58,165 bases of DNA from Trichoplax sp. H2 (Eukaryota > Placozoa > Uniplacotomia > Trichoplacea): assembly GCA_003344405.1 (NCBI GenBank), contig NOWV01000303.1:1-58165 (forward strand), read 5' to 3'. This document shows positions 1 to 12,000 of the stretch, in pieces (position 1 is the first letter of the stretch; each line of letters begins with the position of its first letter). Under the pieces are notes generated by a model. The model was given only the letters and a program-made list of their open reading frames with translations, ran no database searches and was not told the origin of the DNA. The position numbers and the translations under genes are program-made.

Positions 1-13
1 GGCTTGCAATAGT
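1..13 (-). CDS. Gene A exon: EGF array unit 24, cut by the window edge
   Basis: Only the first 13 bases of the exon are present. They follow an AG acceptor and read DYCKP, the standard start of an array unit, so the array goes on to the left of the window. Confidence 0.75.
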
Positions 14-3000
14 CTAAGTAATTATTATAAGCTCAGAATCGCTGCAACTATGAAGACCACATTACGAGTATTGAAAGTCGAAAGTACAAAGTAATTTAGA
101 TGTGTTAATATAGTCCCAAAAGATAGTTATTTCAGCTACACAGCAATCACGGTTTCAAACATGAGCATATAACGATGTCAATATTGAATGCTAAAACTCA
201 CTAAGGATGAAAATTCTACTCGTAATTTTTATAAAGCACAACTCTATTCGAGCTTGAATTTATTGCGCAGAGATTTTTTATGCAGCTAACGGGATTGTTC
301 TAGTTATCAGCTAAAATAATATTCAAGACATTTAGTCTAAATATACTACTTAGTATTTGCAATGGAATTTCTTTAAATGTATTAATTTTACTTACTATTT
401 TGGCAATTTTTTCCTTGATATCCCGGACGGCAAAGACATTGATAGCCGTTACTATGTGCTTGGCATATACCACCATTTTGACAGTTATTGGGCTTACAAT
501 AATCTGTTACAATCAAATGTGAAACAGGAAATGAAATAAAGATGTGTTATGTAAAAAATATTACTAACAGTTCGATGGGATTAGAACTATCAAAACTAAC
601 GATTTTGACATTTATTTCCATAGTATCCAGTTTGGCAATGACATTGATAGCCATTAATCTTGGCTACACATGTTCCTTTTTGACATGGGTTAGGATTGCA
701 GTAATCTATTGGCATAAATGTTTATTATCATTACTCAATAATAAGTTATTTCTCATATACGAGCACTTTAATATTTTGATGAAATAGATTTTTATGTAAT
801 GATATAAATGCTAAACAGCGGCATGATTAATTTAACAAAAGTAATTACAACAAAAATATAAGAGAAGTTCAAATTATCATATAGGTTTGCTCACAGGTAT
901 ACAAAACCTGAACGATACTGTAAAAATAGATGTAAAAAAGTAATCATAAAAAATTAGGTAATGTTCAAATTATTATTCCCTTTTCAAGGTTAATTTAAGT
1001 CATCGATATTGACGCTAAAAGTCGAAATGCAAATTATCCATTATTTAATTTCAAGCTACTAGCAACACTATCTTTATTATATTCCATAAATGTTGAAAAA
1101 GTCTTTCACTTAGTATTCTAAGAGTGTTCTGACTTGATAAAATAATCGGAAATAACTTACTTTTCTCACAATTTGTTCCGTAGAATCCATTATTACATTT
1201 ACATTTGTAGCTATTTTGCTGACGCAGACATTGACCATTACGGCAAGGAATAGGATTGCAATAATCTTGGGAAAAAATAATTTAAAATCTTCAATATATT
1301 GCTTTAAGGTGTTCATTTGTTATGAAGTAAAGCGATGGGCTTACCGGACTGACATCTAGCTCCATAGTAGCCAGCTTTACATCGACATTCATAACGATTT
1401 TGTTTAGAAACACACGTAGCGTCATTCTGGCAAGGACTAGAATTGCAATAGTCTAACAGTGGTATAGAGAAATGGATGATTTCGATTATATGATATCGAA
1501 CAAAATATATGAACATGATCTTCAAATCAGACTCTAAATTTTGCGTAAATACATAGGTGTATAAAAATTTTTCAATATGTTGGATGACTCTTTAATACTG
1601 TATGTAAACAATTAGAATATATTAACATACATTAAATTTAGTAAGTCTTAAGAGATATGAGAAGGATATGTGCAATAAAAATATCTCACGAATAACTGTC
1701 TTAGACCAATGAAATTTTCTAAGAGACTTTTATTATAAGGTTTTAAGAATAGTAGAGTAATAATTGATTACTACAAGAATCTAGTCTAATATTTAAAGTA
1801 TTTCGAGCTCAAAGTAAAGTGAAGTTTCTCTCTCCTTTAAGCTCATCTCTGTAGTTCTTAAATACTTTCGTTGAATCCATTCACGACAACATAATTAACT
1901 ACAATCAGGCTGGAGACATCAAGCAGAATACTTTTCCTCAAATAAAACATTTTTATCTTCTACAATCCGAATCGTTCTACTTAAGATATTACTACTCTGC
2001 TATTAATGTCCAGCACCCTTTGGTGTTAAGTATCTTCACAATTACAGTATATTATGCCATATAAATCTTGTAACATAATTAGTCATCAATAATTTCTAAT
2101 ATATTAGTTAGCAATCATTTAATATTAGTATCACGATAATACCTATTCTTAGTATCCTAACTATGTCAAATATAGCTATCATTATAATCAAATATGAGGT
2201 ATATCACTACAACATGTAATTATTTAACATGCTTTGGGAATATTGTTTTCGATTAAAATTTCAATTCCAATACTAATACACTATTAGTTTGTGAGAAAAT
2301 TTAGATTCTTACTGATCTGACATTGAGCACCAAAGTAATCTGTAAAGCAATGACACTGGTAGCCTTCACTGGTTAGCTGACAATTTCCATTTCTGCATGG
2401 ATTTGGATTGCAGTAATCTGTAGAATGAATAATTTATTTTGAGCGTTATCGCAAATAAACATATCCACATGATCTGGTATTCGTAACATACTCGATTCAC
2501 AACGAGTTCCGTAGTATCCATAATTGCAATTGCATTGGTAGCCATATCGTTGAGTTATACATCGGCCATTTGTGCAAGGATTAGGATTACAGTAATCTAC
2601 AAGCATGTTTTTTATGACACTAATTAGATATCGTATTAACAACCTCTTATCAGTTAATTTCTCAACCTAAAGCTCTGAAAATAATAGTACATTTAAGTTA
2701 GAAATTTTAATTTACTCGTATTTTCTGAATTTGTCGAAAATATCGCTATCCTATCTTTTAGTTTATGAACTATTACTCATGATATTCTAGTGTACAAGGT
2801 GTCTGTATGTATCTGAAATAAAGGACATTTAAATATATCAAACTAATATCATATGTTGTATTAAGCCTAATTTTATAACTAAAAAGACTTAATTGAACAA
2901 TGAATTGTATACCTAATGTGAAGTATGATTCTGGTTTATTCATAAATAACGGTAAATAAGTAACGTTTAGTATCTTTAATACTACGGTATGGTACAGGTT

Positions 3001-6000
3001 ATTGTGCTTGATAGTCTGTAACTACCTACAGTCCCTATGCTATTACTTGCAATCATTTGCTATACCTAGATTATTATAACGTATGTTACAATTAGTTTTA
3101 CATTCTGATTTTTCGCTTTTGTTCTATCTCATAGGCATTGACATGGCGAAATTATACTTTAAATATCAGCTATCGTTACAGATATTGCAATTGTTATAGC
3201 TGCCACCTTACTCACAATAACTTGTTACAACTAGCTTGCTGATCTACTTTAAAAATTAAAATCTGTGTTAGATATTATTCAGATTATCATACAATATTGA
3301 CATCTTGATCCATAGTAGCCGACAGTGCATTGACATCGGTATCCATTTGCATTTACAATGCAATTCCCGTAAATGCATGGTCGAGAATCGCAATAATCTA
3401 TTACATACGATAAGAAATTTTGAAATAAGCTACAATACTTTAACTTGCTATAAACAGATGTAAGCAAGTCTATCAGACTAAACGGAAACTTACTGCTTTG
3501 ACAATTCTTTCCATAATATCCTATATTACATTTACATTTATACCCACTACTTTGTAAAATACATTGACCATCTTGGCAAGGATTGGGGTTGCAGTAACCT
3601 GTTTGAGAAAATAACGAAATTTGGCTACAATATTAAACTTTACTGGTGTAATAGAAGTATTCGATTTAATTTTTTGATTGTATCCACTAACTGAATTGGC
3701 AATGAATTCCATGGTAGCCAGCTCTACAACGGCATTGATAGCCATTTACGATAGCTACACACTGTCCATTTTGACATGGATTTGGACTACAATATTCTAT
3801 GAGACAGTTAAATTATATCAAGCCTAAATATAAAGTCATAAATGTTGCTATTTATCATGAGTAATAGGCTAATTTATCGTATGTATATTTAATAACAGTT
3901 TGTAAAACTGTACAATTTAAATGTGTCAAAAAATTTAATATAAGTTTGATAAGTAAATGCTATAAGTTAGTAGCGAAATTATTTAAATTTCTGATTGTAC
4001 CATAGTAGGAATAAGCTGACTAGTGCAATAATCGTGAATTTGCTCAGAATACAATATATATAAAATTTACTTAAATGGCAGTTTTTCCCATAATATCCTG
4101 ATTTGCATTGGCAAGTATAGCTGGTTGGATTAGAAATACATTGACCATGTTGGCATGGATTGGGCAGGCAATGATCTGTATGGAAGAGTAAGATGATATC
4201 ATTTAATTGATGGGAAGAAATTTACGGTAGAGTAGGTGACTGTTATTGCGCTTAGTTTATAGTCACAAATAGCAATTAATCTATCATTTTAAAGTGATTT
4301 GATACGGTATAATAGTAATTTAATGCTGATTTGAAAAAATAGTATTTACATTTGAAAGTTTATAACGCCTCAAGAAATCTTAAATGTCTAATAGTATGAA
4401 CGATGGAATTTGCTCTAAAATTTACGTCGATTATAATTATATAAGAACAACGATGCTGAAACATGAAGCAGCACTGTCTGACAAGATTTAGAGTTATTAA
4501 AATTATTATAATTGACACCAGTGTTGTAAATCGCATTTTATTGATTACATCATAAAAATTTTATATAGATGCTTTCAAGCTAACATCCAAGTTCATACAG
4601 TCTATAAAGTGTCTAATTTCTAGTAAAAAGTCTTACTAATGTCGCAATTTATGCCATAATAACCACTTTTACATGTGCATTTATGTCCGCTGGTAGTTCG
4701 TCGACATTGGCCGTACTGGCATGGATTAGGATTACAGTAATCTAAAAAGTGTTTACAAAAGAAAACAACATGAAAATTTGTTCTGTGAAGTTATAATTGA
4801 TTTAACAAATACTGATAATGATTAATCTATAACGCAAAATTAACAAAATCTAAGTAGAGATTTATAACATTAGCGAGAAAAACAGAGGTGAACCACAGAC
4901 CTAGATGATATTTTAGATACGCAAGAGCGCAGAATTACAATTAAAACTTTGTTAAAACAGCGATTTATTATGGATAGTCTTTATCATTATTACCTTTCTC
5001 ACATTTGGCACCATAATAACCAGACTGACACTGACATTGATATCCATGGGCATTTACGATGCATTTGCCGTTAATGCATGGATTAGAAGCACAAATTTCT
5101 ATAATATGTGGGTCCTTCAGAAATTTACATTTACCAGATAATTCGATAAGTAATCACATCTTACGCGATTGGCAATTGGTACCATAATAACCAAGCTTGC
5201 ATCTACAGATATAGCTTGATGCTATTGAAATACAGCTACCATGATGGCACGGATTAGAATCACAATAGTCTATCACCGGTAATGATCAAAACGGAAAAGC
5301 AAAATAAGTCAGATAAGGCGATACTATAAACAACAGAAAAGTAACTACAAGTCCAGTATTTATTAAAAGTGAGGAATTTGTTACTTAAATAAGTCATGAA
5401 ATATAATAATAGGGACGAAAATTTTATCCAAATGTCATTGTATTTGAATACTCGTATAAGCCTAACTTATGATTATCCGATGAAGCATTAACTGACAAGA
5501 CTTACTTGATTCGCAATTTATTCCATAATATCCATTGGCACATCGGCAGAGATATCCTCTTGCCTTTAAGCTACAAGTACCATACTGACAAGGATTGGGA
5601 TGGCAATAATCTAATTATAAATTTACCATGATAAGGTATAATAATTGATTAGGAAATAAGAATTTCAAAATTTCTTTAAGTACATATGATATTGCATGAA
5701 TGCTAACGGCTGCAAAGTTGTGGAAAAGTTAGAATATATAATCTAATCACCGTAAAAATATTTTGACGTGATTATAGAATAAGTCAACAAACTTATGAAG
5801 CTGTTAATTAATGCTTTGAACTCAACTCAGCTGACAATGAACTCCATGATATCCAGTATTACAGTGGCATTGATAGCCATTCGCGGAAACAGTGCAAACT
5901 CCATATTGGCATGGGTTTGGATGACAATAATCTAAGAACAATAATTAAAGGTGATTGATGACTTGCTACTAAGAGCGTATAATAGAATTTAAAATCACTC

Positions 6001-9000
6001 AATTCTGAGCCATCACTTAATGTTAACTGAGAATAAGGTTAAGACCATCATGGAATAGCAGATAAATATTCAATCAAGAAAGTGAGGCAAGATTCTTATA
6101 AACTACCAGCTATATTATTCGTATGTTTTTAAGTTTTAATTTCAAAGATCTTTGTTACCGAGACTGCTGTCATTAACATAACTTTTATTGGTCTTTATAT
6201 ACAAAGAGAGATTAATCATGGACTCTTGTTATAGCCTAAAGGGTATCTTAGACAGGTGAATACGGCATTAAAATATATTTAAAATTAATGAAAGTGAAAA
6301 TAATATAGAAATGAGTCATTTTAGCATGTGTCTCCTCGAGATTACGATTATATTGTAGTTGATGATGTTACAAATTATTCAGAAATTTATGGTAATGTGT
6401 CTGTAGTCACGATTTATTAATTATACGATATGTAGTATTTCTTAGTGATTGGAATTATTTATTTTATGTCAATACTTACACATTTGGCAGATTTTGCCGT
6501 AATATCCTTTACGACATTGACATTGGTAACTTCCATTTTGGACTAAGCAACGACCATTAACACAAGGGTTTGGATTGCAATAATCTGATTTTAAAGCAAA
6601 GCTGTTACATTTGTATAGAAGAAAATTGGGAATTTTATTTTAATACTGAAAATCAGCTATAAAATAATTTTATTTTATTGTTGTTCAAATGACTCACTGT
6701 ATTGACAGTTTATACCATAGTAACCCTTTCTACACAGACACTGATAGCCATTAACTCGTGGCAAACATTGACCATTTTGACAAGGATTAGGTTTGCAATG
6801 ATCTGTCAGTTATAGTATTTAAGTTAATACTGTGATATCATAAATTAATAGTCTTTGATAACACTTTAGCTTATTTTATTGGTACTACAATAGAATCCAA
6901 ACTATACCTGTTCCCTTGTAGTATAATTACTTTTAAATTGGAAATATACCTAGTTGACATTTTGCTCCATGGTGCCCAGTATTACACGAGCACTGAAAGC
7001 TGGTTCGGTTCGCCGTGCATTCCCCATTTTGGCAAGGATTAGGTAGACAATAATCTGAAAATAGGTATATTTATTAGACACGTACTTAAAAATTTAGTTA
7101 TCGACTTGCAAAGTGTAGGATTTAATTGAAAATGCAACTCATCATTAAGTAGAACTGTCTACTTAGTTGGCATTTTGATCCATAATATCCAATTTCACAG
7201 CGACATTGGAAATTATTTCGAATTGCAATGCACTGACCATTTAGGCAAGGGTTAGGGTGACAATAGCCTTGAATAACAATCGGAAATCGATTTAATTGAT
7301 CAGTTTAAGGATTTCAAGTTAGCTTATTAAATTAATAGACGTCTTTCTTTTCGACCGTCAAAATTTATAATTAACTACTCTCCACTAAAAACTAATGAGC
7401 TGGCTCATCATATTAGGCAATATATACTATTAGAGTTTTACTAGACGTTTAAAAATAAGAAATTTAATCTAGATACTATATTCATTTGTGCTAACTTAAT
7501 TCACAATATTTTCCATGGTATCCAATATTACACAGGCATTCATAAGTTTCTTTTGCAGCTTTACATGTTCCATTGCGACAAGGATTAGATTGACAGTAGT
7601 CTAACCATCAAATAGAAATAATTATTACACAATATGATTTTTAATCATGAAAGAAGTAAAAAGCCTTCTGAATATACAGTAACTTCTTACTATTTTCACA
7701 ATGGGCTCCATAATATCCAATTGGACACTGACATCGATAGCCATTCTCAGTTTCGATACATTGCCCAAATCGACAGGGACTAGACTGGCAAGGACCTATC
7801 AAGACATTGAAAAATTTTGAGCTATTTCATCAACCATAAATTGGCTACATTGGTAATCATGTTATTTTTCTGTATTCAAAATCACGTTATTTTATGTTTA
7901 TATGTTAATTGAACCAAAAATATTTAAATTACATTTGCTGATGCAATTTAAGCACAATTTTGTTAGTTGGTTATATCTTACTATTCTAGTCATAGAAAGT
8001 AATATATGATTATAAAAATCTAATAGTGTTCTAAATCTGCAAGCTGCTAGGAAAGCATTTTAGAGATTATTGTAATATCATAGCTGTAATAGATTCCTTT
8101 TGAAACTCAATTTAATAATCTATTAACTGCTATGATGGTAGATCATTTTTGCTTTGCTTTAGATAAGTCATTAGTAGGATAGAAGGTAGCTATGGAGAAT
8201 TGCATGCATACTTTATGTTCTTTCAAGTGTTATTGGCTCTAGTGAGTTTAATATTTTATCATTTTATTGTCTTTTAGAGACAGAAATAATTAACTCACTA
8301 AATTGGCAGTTGATTCCGTAAAATCCTCCAGTGCAATCGCACTTATACCCATCAAGCTCTGAAATACAACGACCATGATGACAAGGGCTGCTTGAACAGT
8401 AATCTAAATTGTTTCAATAGAAGGTTTATACGTAAATTTACTATAAATGAGCAACTAGTTATATGAAAGATGTTGAATGATGATTTCATGTTTGTCACAC
8501 CATCTTCAAGCTTTATTTTGATTACTTATGTGGCAATTCTTTCCAAAATATCCCACTTGGCATTTGCAACGATATCCATCTTCAGTTGTTTGACATCGAC
8601 CACGATTCTGGCATGGATTTGGATGGCAAGAGTCTAATATGTCGATTTTTTAGGAAGAAATATATGGAAATTTATTTTAATGCAATAACTTTCAAAGTGT
8701 TTTCCAAAAGGTAGCAAAAATTTTTAGAGTATGGTGTCCATTTCTAATAAATTTACCCTGAATGTGGCTGCAGTAATGCAAATAGCATGCAGAGAGTATG
8801 TCCAACTTATATGCCATAAATTTCAAACACTGATGAATTCTAATGGACACTTTGAGCGAACACCTGCGAAGCCCAAAGTGGAAGCAAAACTTTCTAATTG
8901 TACCACCTATGATGAAATTGATTTCAGATATTAAGTCATATATCCATAGAAAAGGTTGAAATAGAAGGTACGCGTATGTTTCAAAGTCAATAATGTGTAG

Positions 9001-12000
9001 AAGCATAAATGACCACCTCCTAATATTTTCTAAAGTTACACAAATTATAGGAAAATACTTGTGGTTGCGAATACGAGTCTATTTCATTAAACATTGGAAA
9101 TATAATATAGCTATGATGGAACTTTGCTTAATAATTAAGAGTAGGATAGTAGAAATTAAACTAGAAATTGCATTAGTTCAAATTTTTAAAATAGATTTTA
9201 ATTAAAATTTCAGCGACATTTAAGATTAACTGTTGTTTGTAGGAGTAGGAACTTACTGCCTTTATTGGTGCTAACCCATCTGGCAATAGCTGAACAGTTA
9301 TTATTAGGATAACTGTGATACCAACTTGGAGGAGTTTTTGACTGGCTAGCAATGACATGGCAACGATTACGTATAGCATTTAACTGGAAGAAGTTTGGTG
9401 TTGTAATTAAGGAGTCATTTAAGCGTATTGTATCATTGGCACAGGGATCTATAAGTTATTTGTTCGTCATAAATTGCGTGAAATGATAAATACCAATTCG
9501 AATAAAAATTCTAAATGATCATAGTTTAAGCTAATTTTAAGTTCTGTTCTCATGTTATCAATAGTTGAAAGTTATACTTGAATATGTAAAATACAATTTT
9601 AAATTATTGATACGGGCTATAGCAAAGATATTTAAGTTTATACAATCCAAATGCAAACTGCATTAAATGTTGTGACTTTAAAATATTATAGTACCTATGC
9701 ACGAGTGATTATCTGCTGCAAGTTCCTGACCAGCTGGGCAACTACAGTAATAACTATGAGCCACGTTATGACACTTTCCTTCGCATCCGCCATTATTATG
9801 CCAGCATTCATTTATATCTAAAAATGAGATAGATTAGATAATTTTATGACTAAAACAAGTGATTGTATATCCGCTCTAACATTAAATAAAATCGATATCA
9901 TTAATTACTCTTTTAGCCAACGCCGCCATTATCAATAGCATAGAAATATGTATGCAATGATTCAGCAAAGTACCAATCTACCAATTCAAGCAAGGTGATA
10001 TAATTATTCTAATGACTTGCCTGCATCACATCGTGAACCCGTTATACCATTTTGGCATACACACGTATACTTATTAACATGATCGATACAACTTCCTTTG
10101 TAGCATGGATTAGAAGCACATTCATTAATATCTATATCGTCAAAATAAAAGCAAAGTATCACTGTAGCATTTAGTCTGCATCTAATTTATCAATCAAATG
10201 AGCAAAAATTAGTAGCAAAAATTAGTAGCAAAAATTAGTAGCAAAATTAGTAGCAAGAAAGTGTTAAATCGCTGATAGATACGATCTGTAACATCATGTA
10301 ATCAATTGCATCTTGTAATTATCATAAACAGCTATCGATGCGTAAAGAAGCAAAGGGCTTTGACAAATTATCATGCAAAATTTAAATAGAAATAATTACA
10401 AAACTATTCTTGACTATAAAAATTAAAAGAATTACAAATAGATTATTAAAGAATATAAATTTACTAGTACTTAAAATACTGCTACGAAGGCATATCACAC
10501 CTAGTTCACAATAGTTGCCTGTATATCCAGCTGAACAGTTACAGTGAAATCCCAATAAAATTTGCTGACAATGTCCATTCATGCAAGGATTAGGCTTGCA
10601 ATAGTCTGCAATTAAAACAAAATTTTCATTTACTCATGCACTATAGAATAGCACCAAAAGTATATTGGCCAAAGAAAATCTAGCATTTAATTAATAGGCA
10701 TGATCAGGCTTATCATTAGATAGATCTATTTATCATCATTTACATCATCTAAAAGATGTCGAAATTGTAAAGGCTTCGTAGTAAAACTCATTAACGTTAC
10801 TACCTTACTGCACTGCATCTAGTTACAAGATCTATTATGCCGACTTAATTTGTAAAAACTATGTGGTATCGTAAAAATAGAAATAATTGGCCTTATGTTA
10901 TAACTTAGGCGATTATTAAATTAAAAAAACATAGATGATCTATACACTAATTGTAATCGAATGACAACTGTAAAATTTTTACGTACCATAGCGATCAGAG
11001 CAGTAGCGAAGATAACATCGTGGTGGAGGAGGTAGTTGGTAGACATAATAACTACCACAGTTTTTGATGCGAACGGTCTGTTTCCAGTTGCAATCATTAG
11101 GACCCCATGTAAAGCAGACTGTTGCATTGACGATTCCTTGACTAACTGATAAATATCATTTCAGAAGCTTTAAATATTACTTATTCCAGAGAGATTTAGG
11201 GTATTTATGCTATAGTCATCACAGCATATTATATTCATTGATTATTGCTTAAATAAAAATTAAATTACTATTAGACTCAATGCTAAAGACGATCGATTAT
11301 CAACAGAAATATCTTCGATATTGAAATAGAATTTTTACCTGTAGGATGAATTTGTGCAAGCCATCCCGTAGATACCGTGCCACATCGTATCATACTCACT
11401 TTAGTGGTAGGCATCATTTGGCTCGATAGGCCACCATTAAATCGATACCAAGTAAAATTATTGTGTTGTAGAATATCACGATCGCATTGTATTGTGGAAC
11501 CAGGAGATGTTGTAACTGATCTTGTAACATCTTTTATCTCTGCATGTGATATGCACGGATCTACAATCGAAATATTTTCGAGTGATATCATATCATTAAG
11601 AAAGGCTATGTAACTGTATTGGAAAGTTCATCATATTGTCTTCTTTACCTATACACGTATAACGATCAAGCAATAATGCGTTGCCTCTTTTACATGAACA
11701 GTAATAACTTCCTGGAATATTTATGCAAATATCAGCACACTGTGAAATTTTGAGCTGGCATTCATCGATATCTAAGTTCAGTTTGAAAAACCAGCACCAA
11801 TAACTGGAATTAGATTTGTTTATTTTATAATTGCATCGCTATTTCAAGCTTAGACTACCACTGCTATGGCAAGTGATAGGAAATAATACCGTACCTAGAT
11901 TACAATTCTTTCCTGTATAGCCTTTCGAGCAGAGACACCGGTAGTTATGACCATCTGCTTTACAAGCACCATGAACACAAGGATTACTCTTGCATGGATC

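Noticed and set aside
8731-8934. Plus-strand open frame over the gene A D8C' exon
   Set aside because: It is the antisense shadow of a conserved minus-strand exon with four paralogues.
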